DNA of 64,000 nt from positions 41,887,001-41,951,000 of the forward strand of contig JANJXV010000016.1 in the NCBI GenBank assembly GCA_024803745.1, read 5' to 3'. Source of the DNA: Megascapheus bottae (Eukaryota; Chordata; Mammalia; Rodentia; Geomyidae). The notes beneath the pieces were generated by a model. It was not told the origin of the DNA. It worked only from the letters and a program-made list of their open reading frames with translations, and made no database searches. The translations under genes were made by a program, and so were the position numbers. Shown piece by piece: positions 23,052-33,714 of this stretch (its first letter is position 1; each line of letters starts with the position of its first letter).

Positions 23052-23277
23052 CTGACAGTCTTCTTTTTTTTTTTTGCCAGTCCTGGGCTTGAGCTCAGGG
23101 CCTGAGCACTGTCCTTGGACTTTCTCAAGGCTAGAGCTCTACCACTTGAGCCTCAGCACCACTTACGGCTTTTTGCTATGTATGTGGTACTGAGGAATCG
23201 AACCCGGGTCTTCGTCCATTCTAGGCAAGCACTTTAACCACTAGGCCAAACTCCCGGCCCCCCTGACAGTCTTCTTT
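23052..23277 (-). mobile_element. IDL-Geo SINE, full length, young-looking
   Basis: On the minus strand the body starts at the GGGGCC head near 23262 and ends in a dozen A's (plus-strand T-run from 23064). Target-site duplications CTGACAGTCTTCTTT lie at 23052-23066 and 23263-23277. The pol III A box (TGGCCTAGTGG, complement of 23238-23248) and B box (GGTTCGATTCC, complement of 23194-23204) are both intact, so it could be transcriptionally competent. It sits immediately against a 7SL-Geo dimer. Confidence 0.92.
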
Positions 23278-23281
23278 AATC

Positions 23282-23520
23282 TTTTTTTTTTTTAATCATG
23301 GGACTTGAACTTCGGGCCTGGGCGCTTTCCCTGAGCTCTTGCACACAAGACTAGTACTGCTCTACCACTTTGAGCTACAGCGCCACTTCTGGTTTTCTGG
23401 TGGTTAATTGGAGATAAGCGTCTCATGGTCTTTAGTGCCCTGGGTGGCTTTGAAGAGTGATCCTCAGATCTCAGTCTCTTGATTAGCTAGGATTACAGGC
23501 ATGAGCCCCCATGCCCGACA
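23282..23520 (-). mobile_element. 7SL(B1)-Geo dimeric SINE, antisense, full length
   Basis: The plus strand shows a T-run, the Geo-like half (GGGACTTGAACTTCGGGCCTG, GCTCTACCACTTTGAGCTAC), the linker TTAATTGGAGATAAGCGTCTC, then the antisense 7SL-like head (GATCCTCAGATCTCAGTCTC, GCTAGGATTACAGGCATGAGC). Flanking TCTTCTTTAAT occurs at 23269-23279 and again at 23531-23541, consistent with a target-site duplication shared with the neighbouring IDL-Geo insertion site. Confidence 0.85.
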
Positions 23521-23544
23521 CTTCTGGCTTTCTTCTTTAATGTT

Positions 23545-24045
23545 TCCACTCCAGGCTTTCTTCTTTAATCTTGCTTATCAACATTTATGGAAGGCCAGGA
23601 TAGAAGTCTAAATATAAATGTGAATATTGCTTGGGCCATACCGCTAGGACTCAATATTTGTATGTAAGTCCCAACTAAGCATTCATTGGCAGATGCTTCA
23701 TGTAAAGTTGGTTCTTGCACTTTCCCCTGACATGGGCTCTTTCTTGCTTCCTTGACAGGTTACCTGCTGTTGAGATTCCAAATCTCCTTACACTTAGTTC
23801 GTCATTCTTCAGGTTTCAGTCTTGTTGAAATGCAATCTTGGTGCTTTAATGGCTGGAAGAAAGTCACTATATCTCTGTCCATTATGCTTCCTAACTCAGA
23901 CAGAGAGGATTTCTCAGCCTTTCATATTTTAGGCTAGAAACTGCAACAACTCTCTTCAATATCAGTGACGCTGTGCCTCTAAGCAGTGGAAGATATCACT
24001 GGAAGTAAAAAAAAATAGTAATACTTGAGAATTCGTAGAGTGTAT
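23545..24045. other. Unique sequence
   Basis: No recognised feature besides a third TTCTTTAATCTT echo at 23561-23572 near the SINE junction. Confidence 0.5.
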
Positions 24046-24049
24046 GTGC

Positions 24050-24225
24050 TGTTTCCATTTATTCTACAGCATAATTCTCTAAGATAAGCTTCAATTCGAC
24101 CATTCGCAAATGAGAAAACTGGGGCCAACAGAAAGTTAATTAGGACATCTAGCCGTGGGTCACAGTATCAGAGAGCTGAAGCTAAGATTCAAAGTTGAAA
24201 TTGGGCTTAGAGCATCATATTAAGT
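24050..24225 (-). mobile_element. MIR relic (ancient tRNA-derived SINE), antisense
   Basis: ATTTATTCTACAGCATAATTC with CAAATGAGAAAACTGGGGCC, ACATCTAGCCGTGGGTCACAG and GAGAGCTGAAGCTAAGATTC follow the classic MIR antisense order ('attttacagatgaggaaactgaggc ... aaggtcacacagctagtaag ... gcagagctgggattcgaacc'). MIR insertion predates the placental radiation, so this base should have orthologues outside rodents. Confidence 0.75.
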
Positions 24226-24229
24226 TTCA

Positions 24230-26035
24230 TCTAACAGTGATTTGGAGACACTGTAACTAAGTAAGCTAAGAGGCAATGTCTTCCCACGATTTTGTCATTT
24301 TCTTTTAGTTAAGACGGGAAAAAGAGAGAAAAATTAATTTCCTAGCCCAAGTTGGGAAGTATAAGAAGAAACTTACAACTTGAAGGCTAAGAAGAACTCC
24401 TGAAGTATGCATAAGATTTTGATCATTTAAAGTCTAAATTTATATAGGGACTCTCAACTCTTGATTTATAACTAAATGAGAAGTTATTAATTCTGGTATG
24501 AGATGGAAGAGTATATAAGTAATTGTTTCCAACAAGAGATTGTGAAACAGGAAAAAGAGCATTATTTTTTCAAGTCAAAGTTTTTACTATGGTAATTTGA
24601 GGATAAATATTGAAAGGAATAAACATTAACCAATTTTTTAAAGGATGGAAGGAAAGAAAGAAAAATTGAGAAACATATCATCTAATGGCAAAAGAAAATG
24701 TAGGCTCATATTAAACCAGCATGGAAGAGATTGAAATAGATATTTAATTGAGAAGTTCACTTTGGATTTTTCATCATAAAATATAATTAAATTCATTTAG
24801 CTTGAAACCATACATAATACAAAATATATATCAAATTTTCTATATTTTATTATGAAGTAAAAATGACTGTGATTTCCAACAATATTTGCTTATCCTAGAA
24901 AATCTTCAAAGATTAGATATTTTACTACTCTATAAGACATCTAAAATAGGATAGAATGTGTGAAGACCTATAAGTCCGTGGCCAAAGTACATTGTTTCTG
25001 AAGAATTCAAAATAATAAGGAATCACAAAAATCAATAAGTTCTTCCAGGATGAATGTCTTCTGGTCACAGAGGAGCAGATGCTATGTTTTCAATCATTTG
25101 TAATCCTAAATAATTTGATTTGTTTTAATGACTGAGTAGTAAATTCCTATTGAATTTAAATTGAATAGCTATTTAAATGATATCTGGATCCAACAGATAC
25201 GTAGATAAATCTTTCTAACTGAAGTCACCATATTTATTTCAGGACACAGTTTCAGTATATTCTTTCACTGTGCAAGTATGAGTCTCATCTACATTTAAAG
25301 ACTTGCTGTCAACACTAAAACAAATGAAATATAAGATACCATATTGAAAATGCTGATTAGTTCATATTTAATTTGTGAGACTATTTGCAATACAAAAATG
25401 CTTATAATTTTTTCTCAGCATTGCTGGCATGAAACAAGAGACAGGTATGCTAGACAAGTGTGTGAGCAGATATCTACTTTCCTGGCAGATGAGAGTCCAT
25501 CTTTGGGTTCTGAAGAGTTTATCAGGAAGGTGAGACTAGAAAAGGATTTTGGCAAAACAGCTGTGCTTTGACAGTGGGCAACGCAGGGCATTTTCTCCAA
25601 GGACTGGCATATCAAGACACTTCCACACGATTCACAGCCATACAGGTACTGAGGAATAACTAAGAGTATGAGCACACACCAACAGAAACACGGCTTATCT
25701 GTCAGACATAGCTTCCAAATATTCTCCTAATTATCCTCCTATTGCAAAGTGATGTGTTTAGGTTTCAAGTATTAAATAAACATTAATAGTGTAATATATG
25801 GTATATATGATACTTTAGCTTACAGGAAGATATTTATAGTTTGGTTTAGGTTTTACAATCTAGTTATACAGGGAAAGTAAGGAGAAAGTAAACAAATTCC
25901 CGTTTCCTTCCATCTATAACCCAACAAATTATAAACTGTGTCTTTATTTGTGATGATATATCTTGTATTTATGTACATTAAGTCCTGCTAAGTTACCTTC
26001 ATATGAGATGTCTCTCTCTTGCTTGCTCTCACTGT
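24230..26035. other. AT-rich unique sequence with one exon-like interval
   Basis: No repeat recognised. The interval 25419-25529 looks like an internal exon and is listed separately. The rest shows no credible frame. Confidence 0.45.
25419..25529 (+). other. Exon-like interval, 111 bp, phase 0 (candidate only)
   Basis: An acceptor-like tract (ATAATTTTTTCTCAG, ending at 25418) precedes 111 bases open in one frame for 37 codons. A donor-like AAG|GTGAGA follows at 25530. The reading begins HCWHETRDRYARQVC and ends GSEEFIRK, a mixed protein-like composition I cannot match to a family. The frame stays open upstream to 25344 and downstream to 25571. Pseudo-exons of this quality are common in mammalian introns, so coding status is unproven. 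Confidence 0.2.
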
Positions 26036-26038
26036 CTT

Positions 26039-26259
26039 TCACACTCACTCTTTTTTTTGCCAGTCCTGGGCTTGAGCTCAGGGCCTGAGCACTATCCATG
26101 GATTTTCTTAAGGCTAGAGCTCTACCACTTGAGCCTCAGCACCACTTCTGGCTTTTTCTATATATGTGGTACCAAGGAATCGAACCCGGGTCTTCGTGCA
26201 TGCTAGGCAAGCACTTTAACCACTAAGCCAAACTCCCAGCCCCTCACACTCACTCTTTT
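26039..26259 (-). mobile_element. IDL-Geo SINE with perfect 16-bp target-site duplication
   Basis: The body is flanked by identical TCACACTCACTCTTTT at 26039-26054 and 26244-26259. The tail overlaps the T-run of the left duplication. The minus strand carries an A-box match (TGGCTTAGTGG) and an intact B box GGTTCGATTCC (complement of 26176-26186). The perfect duplication makes it one of the most recent insertions in the window. Confidence 0.95.
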
Positions 26260-26264
26260 ATTTT

Positions 26265-26905
26265 CAAAGTTCTTTGTTATAGAGTAATTGCCAGCTTTTC
26301 TTTCCCGAGGAGGACAAAGATAAAGAAATAAAAAGAGGCACTTCGACACGAGCTTTATATCATCCACATAAATATTTTGTTGTCTTTCTAAAAGAACAAT
26401 TTCTTAATAAAACTAGAACTACAATTTAAATTTAATCTCATTAAGATTATGATAAATACTTTTAATATGTTTCATAGTAAGGCACTGAATTATAGATGGC
26501 ATAAATAAAGTTCCAAAGATTTGACCTCCAAATATTATTGATACATTTTAAAAACAAAAGAAGCTGAATTCATGCAAAAGCAAGGAGAAATAGAAACATG
26601 GCATTACAAAATGATTGAAATGAATTTCTCAAATGGAAAAGTAAATAAAAATAGCAAGTCTCATTAGCTATGGGGCAGAGGATGGAAGGAAATGTTTGAT
26701 CTAAATCTCTAAACCTTTACAATGAACCATATGTACCTGTTCATATATAACTAACAATTGAATATATTTATATTTCCTTTGAGTATCTAGCGCAAAATGA
26801 GCAGAACAAAGTCAATAGAGTAAAAGTACAATAACAACACATACAAAAACATATCGATTGGTGTCCTGTACCATACAGGTACAGCTGATGACAGAAGCAA
26901 GAGGT
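26265..26905. other. AT-rich unique sequence
   Basis: No recognised element. Confidence 0.5.
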
Positions 26906-26909
26906 GATA

Positions 26910-27260
26910 GCATTCCCTTGGGAACATTTGTTAAGTTTGTTTATCAAACATTTTTGCTAGCATCTTTCAGTCATCCAATGGGGTTTCACAATAATCCTAA
27001 CCCAATTCACCTACTCCATCACTCTCCCTCCTCCTCCTAGAACACTTTCACCAGATTTATTTTTGTTCTATTTTCATATGTACATATAAAGTACATATTA
27101 ACTTTCATTCACCCTCTCTGCTCAGCTGGTCCTTCCCATTGGAATCTATCATCCAACCATGTCCATTTCACTTTATCCTCAAAATACATGTGAATAATAC
27201 CAGAAGATTTACCATGGTAATTTACACTTGTGTATACCAACTATGTTCTTGTGATCCCTA
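26910..27260 (-). mobile_element. L1-like 3' UTR, antisense (tentative)
   Basis: CCAATTCACCTACTCCATCAC, TCTCCCTCCTCCTCCTAG, TTCATATGTACATATAAAGTA and TTTCATTCACCCTCTCTGCTC resemble the reverse complement of purine-rich rodent L1 3' UTRs. No coding portion is seen. Confidence 0.35.
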
Positions 27261-27264
27261 TCAT

Positions 27265-28955
27265 TTTATTTTTAATCTTATATAAACAATTCATTTCAGT
27301 AAGTATGGTCCGCACATTATACACAGAAAGTCTTGAGAGAGGCACTCTCAAATTCTCTGTTTTCTCTCAACACTTTATGAAGACAAGATAAGTGGGTTTT
27401 CTGAAACAATTAAAAGGGTTGAGTGTAACAAGTGCAGTGATAAAACGTTGTCCAAATGAAGCCAATATACTATTAATATGCATTGAGAAGAAGGCTTGAA
27501 GAGAAGAACACATGACCAATTTACCTTTAAATCCATCACTCAGCTTTCCTGAATGACATATAAATGGAGGCTTCTGATAATCTGTTGGAAACACTAACAG
27601 AGATAAAGATCTGTTTTAAGAAATGCAGCTATATGGGTGAATATCTCATGCTGCGAATTAGTGATACTAATTAGAAAGTGGACCAAGAATTTAGGATGAA
27701 GAATCACGAGATCTGAAAAACATAACTATGCAAAATACAAGTAAAATGCCCAGCGAATGTATGAGAAATAAAAAGTGAATCATCCACATGAGTAGCACTG
27801 CAAAAATAAAATGTCACAGACATTCTGAGATATACCTGAAGGCAGAGGCAGTAGAGGGTGAAGAAACTGTGGATGAGCTGAGAATGTGCGAGTGGTGTGA
27901 ACTCAGCCACTCATGGATAATTTATCCTATGGTGTGTTCAGCCGAGTGATGAAGATAGATATTGGGAAACGGTGCTGGGAACCATGGTGGAAACAGGACA
28001 TACTGCACGTGTTCTATAATAAGAATTTTTAAAAAAAAACATTTGGTTTTCTTTTTAAAGAAGTGAAGTGAGTCTAAAATTAAAGGTATTTTATCAGCTA
28101 TTACAAAATTCCAGGAGCGGACAGAAGTTTCAACAAACTACAAACATATGGCACAGAACAAGGCCCATGAATGAAGCTAAATATTCTGTTCAATGCACAA
28201 TTCAAACAAGGTCACAAATCAATGCATAAACCAGCACATTCTACAGGCACTGTGTTCCAGCATCATCAAGGAGCCACATCTCTTGCTGTTCCAGCAGGTA
28301 CTTTACAAAGAACCCAGCATGGCACTGGGAATCTACCATGATGATGTACTGGGAAAACATAATGGAGATGTTTTGTTTTATCTCTAATATGAATGCTTCT
28401 CTGGTGTTAATGATACTGAAGTCATGTTTTGTTGAGCATAATTTTGAGAAAACATTTCTGGCATATAGAAAATCCACAAAATGTCACAAAATAATTATCA
28501 AAATAGGAAGTATTTACTAGTAATATTAACCTATAACTCTTCATAAGAAGCTCCTTTAATGCCATATTAAGAGACATACATGAAAAATAAAATAAATGAC
28601 AATTGTTTCCTAAGGATAATGAAACAAATCAAAAACAGATGAATTTCTATAAGACATTTTTATAGAAAATGACACATAAACGCTATCTGATATATATGTG
28701 TATATTTGTATATATATATATATATATTCTGTTGAAAATATCTATCCTAAGCAGGAATTTGCAACAGTACTGATTCAGTAAAATTAAAATCTATAAAACA
28801 TCAAATCCATTACTGGGACAATTTAGGAGATTTACTAAAATCATCAATGCACATTTTGATTTCTTTTAAAGATGTAGGCTATTACAAGTGAGCATACTCG
28901 AGTCCAATTTTGAAAATAGCATAGCTGTTATTCTGTTTCGTATTCCATTCCTCTG
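27265..28955. other. AT-rich unique sequence with an (AT)n tract
   Basis: No gene. An (AT)n/(TG)n-type tract lies at 28690-28728. Small frames on both strands around 28190-28520 have no recognisable features. Confidence 0.5.
28690..28728. repeat. (TA)n microsatellite, interrupted
   Basis: TATATATGTGTATATTTGTA followed by about ten uninterrupted TA units. Confidence 0.9.
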
Positions 28956-28959
28956 ACCA

Positions 28960-29255
28960 CATTACCCACTTTCTGTTTTATGGATACTACTTTCTGGTCC
29001 CCTAGTCCAACAACATTTCTGCCTTCCGGTTCTGTGCATCCTACTTCCATTTCTCTACTTCACAGCAGCACCATCCATTCTACACTGGAAATTTCCTGTT
29101 TCTCTGCACCAGAAACACTTTCTACTTCCTGTTGCATGGAAACTACTTTTTGTCCCTTCAACACTCCCCACTTTTGGTTCCAAGGATACTACTTCCTGTT
29201 TCTCTGCCCCAGCAACACTCCCTCCTTTTTATTTCATGGATACTACTGCCCGCAC
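28960..29255. repeat. Degenerate ~54-bp minisatellite, about 5-6 units
   Basis: Units run from TTCCTGTTTCTCTGCCCCAG through CAACACTCCCTC to TTTCATGGATACTAC and recur with substitutions and small indels (one unit is about 46 bases). Because 54 is a multiple of three, one frame stays open for 116 codons (28980-29330) and encodes a weak repeat of the type FLCPSNTPSFLFHGYY. I read the frame as a by-product of the tandem repeat, not a gene. Confidence 0.7.
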
Positions 29256-29259
29256 TCTC

Positions 29260-30390
29260 CCACTGTCCTAGCTATTTTTCTGCAGGATTTTGCACTTCTG
29301 TCTGGGCTAGCCATGACATGCTTCTTCTAGCTTTTCTTTCTAAATGGCTGGAATTTCAATTATGCGCCATCCTCCTGGCCAGTGGAATATTATTAATACT
29401 TTGTTCTTCACTCAAATAGTAACAAAACTAGTTACGTTGTATTCATTAGGGTTTTGCTCATATGACATTTTCCTATTCAATGATCTTAAATTGGTGCATT
29501 TTTTATCTCTTCCGTAACAAAGGAGAAGAGTTCCAAAAATAAATACTCATGGAAAAATTAAGTGTCCCTAGACTAGTTTTTGTAACTTGATTAAGACAAT
29601 CTTAAATGGATTATAGAAGGATATTGAAATTTGATACTTTTTCTGAGTTCACATTCTACTCTGTGATATAATTCAAGATGCTTTTCTTTCCTTGTTAGAG
29701 AGGTAGTTCAATAAATGAGCATTTGTTCTTTGCACTTTGATTTTCTATATAACTAAATTGCATTGTATTTAAATAGTAAAATAAAGCAAACATTCAGTAC
29801 TGAGGTAATTAATTCATTTATTTTACAAAAGAGATCAGCTTTTTGAAACAACAGAAATATTTGAAAGGTATGTGGGGAAAACTTACTGCTTTAAAAAAAG
29901 TGAGGATTTTGTGTAGAAAGAACAAAGGCAACTTAATGTCTGAAATATTTCCCACCAACTACAGCCCACACACCATTTGAAGTACTTTTTCTCTTTTCTA
30001 CAGTGGAATCACTAGCAAATTACAGGCTCTGAGGCCATTTACACTCTACAAGAAGAGCTTTCAAAGATAGTTGTGGCTTCTGAAGACTGCAACTAAAGTA
30101 ACTTTTCCTTTGACCAGCAAATGACCCTTAGTACCTGAACACTGTTGGAAGCAAGATTATAAAACCAGAAAAGTATTTTGACTGGGTCTCAGTCGCCATA
30201 TTAAGAGTGAAAGACAACAACCACAAAAGAAAATACTGAAATGTTTGCCATAGAACAGGAAACCACAAGAAGATTTTGGAAAAGATGTCTTGAATTTTAT
30301 CTCATGTTTTAGATAAACTTTAAAGCTACACAGATATAATAAATTGAAGAGAAATCCAGGATATTTTAGTTAAGTATGGAATTACGCACT
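29260..30390. other. AT-rich unique sequence
   Basis: No recognised element or frame. Confidence 0.5.
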
Positions 30391-30394
30391 TGAA

Positions 30395-30487
30395 ATACTA
30401 ACACTTGGGCCACTGTGGAAGGAGGAGAATAACACTGTTAAGCCAACCTGGATTTTGTAGGGAGACTGTCTCGTCTCTCAAAAAATC
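30395..30487 (+). mobile_element. B1-like (7SL-derived) SINE monomer, diverged
   Basis: AATACTAACACTTGGGCCACT, AAGCCAACCTGGATTTTGTAG and GGAGACTGTCTCGTCTCTC then AAAAAA follow the B1 order ('aatcccagcacttgggaggct ... ggccagcctgggctacatag ... gagactctgtctc' then A's). Confidence 0.65.
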
Positions 30488-30489
30488 GA

Positions 30490-30655
30490 AATTTGAATTT
30501 TACTTTTTATATGTGAAATTGTGATACTGGATTTGTGTCTACTCTGGGTATATGTGGGTATAATCAGTTTAGCTAACACATTCATCACCTTAAATATGTA
30601 TTTTTCTGGTGGTAGATATTGTATTAAATGTTACTATTAGAGGAGAATGATGGTA
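30490..30655. mobile_element. Ancient L1M 3'-end fragment
   Basis: TTTAGCTAACACATTCATCACC with TTAAATATGTATTTTTCTGG and GGTGGTAGATATTGTATTAAA resembles a segment common in old mammalian L1 3' ends ('gttaacatatccatcacctcaaacatttatcatttctttgtg'). Orientation was not resolved. Confidence 0.5.
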
Positions 30656-30659
30656 TAAT

Positions 30660-32735
30660 ATCCCATTATATCTTTTCATAAAGCCATGTCATAAAATGGA
30701 ATGCATTCTTTCTTCAGGAAAAAAAAATAGAATTACATTGTTACAATCAAAAGACCCTCTGCTTAAGATTCCAGAAAGCCTTTGTGAACTAGAAGAATGT
30801 GTACTGTATGAAAAGGTGTTCACCATGACGTCGCAGTGTCAACGAATTATTTTTCATGTGCTCGTTCTTCCTGTGTATCCCTTCAATATATCCCACACTT
30901 CTTGCACAGGCTAACACTTACACGCAGATCCCGGATAGCTGTGTTCTTTGAATTCTGAGTTCAAAGTCAATTCCATAGGAAAATGAGCCAGAACATACAT
31001 GGTTCCTAAATTAGGCACTACAGGGGGAAATGAAATGTTCTCACTTAGCAAGAAATCACAAGAATGGGGGAGGAATCCCAAGTCTTGCTTGCAAAGATCT
31101 CTCAGTTTCTGGGACAGCTGTCAAGGGACCCTAACCTGCTGGGAAGGGGAGGGAGGGTGCTTCCCCCCATGCTGGCCTGTGAGGTCCAGAGTGGAGCCCA
31201 TGGCATCACCCTTGAGATAAGGAAAAAGGCTCAGCTTTTTTCAGAAAACTCTCCCAAATTTATCAGCATTTGACATAGCCTAATCAGCAAATGATCTTGC
31301 TAGATGTGCTGTTATTTGTTATTGTCTTTGGTAATCTGATGTTTATAAGCTTAATTCAGGAACATTTTGAAAAATGATTGGTTTTCATTGAGAGTGGTGG
31401 AATTGGTAAGCCCATTTCACCAGCAAGTCTTAAAAGATGAAAATTCATTCACTACTGCTAATGAGAAAGGTTCGCCTTTTGGTACAATGCTCATTTTATC
31501 TCCTAAATTCCTCCTATAGCTCATCTATGTATATTTTACTGAAACCATCTGTTGTAGAACCCATTTGTGTCCACATGACACCTATTACTTAGATTTATAA
31601 GACAGGTAATATTTAACCAAATTAGCTATCAGAATGCCTGAATGCTTTACTATCATTTATAATTAATGGCTGAGTTTAATAACAAACAGAAACAGCATCT
31701 GCAACACAACTCCAATTAGACAGTCAAAACAGGGAATAATTCAACTTTATGGAAAGCCTCAAACTCTTCTTCAAGGCATTGAACAATACCTTAGTAACAA
31801 AGCCAGCTAGAGCACAGCACAAAAATACCCCCAAGTTTACCATAAGAATACTTTAGAAAATGAGTTTCTTCCCCAAATCAACCTCAACAAACCATGGAAA
31901 TACAGAATGACTTAGACGCTGTATTTTATGTGTACTGAATCCAGAATGCAGAATGTGAACTGTTTTAATTGCTGGGCTTCATTTCTTGATCCCCTTTGTT
32001 TTCAATGCTTCTACACCCTTAGATAAGGACAAGAATTTTATTCTCAAGCAATGATTACCTTGGACTTTATCCAGTGAACAACTTTCAAAGTTACATATTT
32101 CTTTTCAGAGGGAAGAAAACAGAACCTAAGAAATAAAGACATTTCCTTGCAAATTTTCTCGAAACTTAGTAAGAAGACAAGGATCAAAGCTATGGTTTTA
32201 CTTTAAAGAAACAGCATCTCATATTTCTAATCTATGTGAAATTCAACCTATACTAGGGTAAGATGAAGTAAGTTATTTTTGTACTTAATATAAATCAGAA
32301 GTAACTGTAGTTCTAATAATCCTAATTATCACAATCTGTTTTGCATGAACTTTCTTAAATATTTAAGAAACATCTACGAGATCATTTAGTTCTGGTGACA
32401 ACCTTTTAGGCTGTTATCTCATGTGCCATTTTCATACATCAGGTAATATACTAGTGAAGTCTTTAAATGTGTGGCTATATTTTTTGTCCCACAGTGGAAA
32501 ATTTCAAACTGAGATCCTTCAAAGAACAGGAGGCTCTAATTCACATCTCCTTGGGACTGGTTTCTATATTCCTAACAAGTCTATTTTCCCTACACACTGA
32601 GAAGTGTTTCACTCTGACACTTCGTGGTCCTGTCAGATTATTCACCTTAACACTAGATCTGGAGATGTCAGTCTTTTGTACAAAAATGACCGAGATCGTT
32701 CTGAAAGTACTATAGAATCATACATTTTTGACAGA
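30660..32735. other. Unique sequence, GC-richer around 31050-31240
   Basis: The GC-richer part includes GGGAAGGGGAGGGAGGGTGC and a CCCCCC run. Frames there are short. No repeat family or gene was recognised. Confidence 0.45.
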
Positions 32736-32744
32736 ATGAGCAGA

Positions 32745-32820
32745 AAGTGTCTACCAATGGATGAATAAATAAGAAAAAAACATATAATGTGTATATGGGT
32801 GTATGTATATACAAGAATAG
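32745..32820 (+). repeat. Short L1-like fragment
   Basis: AGTGTCTACCAATGGATGAAT with AAATAAGAAAAAAACATATAA and TGTATATGGGTGTATGTATAT resembles 'gtgtccatcaatggatgaatggataaagaaaatgtgg'. Confidence 0.5.
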
Positions 32821-32824
32821 AAAT

Positions 32825-33455
32825 GTGCTAAAATTTTCACATGGCCAGCAAAGGAAATATTGCCGTAGGCAACATCATAAACATGTTTCCTCATACATGA
32901 GCAGTGACAGCATCTGTAGACAGAAGTGGGTCTCTGGGGAGTGGGCAGTGGAGAGGCATCAGGACATAAGAACTTTGCAAAGAACTTGACCTTGGCCTTC
33001 TTCATGACAAACCTGACTGCCTCAGAACAGCCATGTCTGCAAATGCACCAGAAATACAATACCTCATTATCTCTCAAGAGGGATGAGCTAACCCCAACAT
33101 TTTAAAGTTCTCTTTTATTTATAGTTGTTTCCCTTTTGTTATTCTCCCCTAGGCTTCTGAGTCTTGGTTGCTCGCACTGTTCAAAATTTGCATTCTATAC
33201 CTTTTCGTTTTGATCCCTAAGACTCTTCTCCCAGCAAGAGAATTGTCTTCACAATCTGTTCTATTTTTTTTGGGGGGGGGAGGTGTCTTTCAAAGACAAA
33301 TGTCCACAAAAACATGAACTCTGGAATTCCATAAGCCCTTTCCTTTGAAGACATAAAAGTGAAAATGGCCCAGAATAGAAATTGTATAAATACTCATGAA
33401 TAAAGATTCACCTGAGTTGACTTGGATGCATTACCCTTAGATTGTAAAGACGACT
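32825..33455. other. Unique sequence
   Basis: No gene. A T8-G9 run lies at 33267-33283. The 108-aa minus-strand frame (32751-33077) has no domain signature and overlaps the L1-like fragment. Confidence 0.45.
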
Positions 33456-33458
33456 GAT

Positions 33459-33617
33459 GGGACCAGGAGCATGGCCTAGTGTTAGAGTGCTTGCCTAGCA
33501 TGTATGTACCATATACAGAAAAGCATGATATGGCCCCAGTTGTAGACCACTAGCCTCTAGAAAGCCCAAGGACAGTGCCCAGTCAGTGAGTTCAAGCCCA
33601 TGACTGGCAAAAAGAAA
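33459..33617 (+). mobile_element. IDL-Geo SINE, sense, internally shortened
   Basis: The head GGGACCAGGAGCATGGCCTAG and GTGCTTGCCTAGCATGTATG is followed directly by TACCATATACAGAAAAGC. The B-box region of the left monomer is deleted relative to 7373-7560. The Geo half follows (GCCCCAGTTGTAGACCACTAG, GGACAGTGCCCAGTCAG, CAAGCCCATGACTGGC) and ends in AAAAAG. Confidence 0.85.
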
Positions 33618-33626
33618 CTTTTCTGT

Positions 33627-33712
33627 TTTTTTCATATATTTTTATTGTAATTAATAGAAGGGTTACATTATATTTGCCAGATAGGAGGTGCATTGATACA
33701 CCCAGATGAACT
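33627..33712 (-). mobile_element. L1 3' terminus, very short, antisense
   Basis: ATATTTTTATTGTAATTAATAG, AAGGGTTACATTATATTTGCC and AGATAGGAGGTGCATTGATAC match the last ~85 bases of the G-rich-tailed L1 end seen at 3506. It lies within ten bases of the IDL-Geo tail. Confidence 0.7.
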
Positions 33713-33714
33713 TA

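Noticed and set aside
23194..23248. A-box and B-box resembling a tRNA gene
   Set aside because: They are internal promoter parts of the IDL-Geo SINE. No cloverleaf with matching acceptor stem is present.
28960..29255. Regularly spaced repeats that might suggest a CRISPR array
   Set aside because: The units are contiguous and diverged with no unique spacers, and the genome is mammalian; this is a minisatellite.
32751..33077. 108-codon minus-strand frame
   Set aside because: It overlaps an L1-like fragment, has no signal, domain or conserved motif, and lacks splice context.
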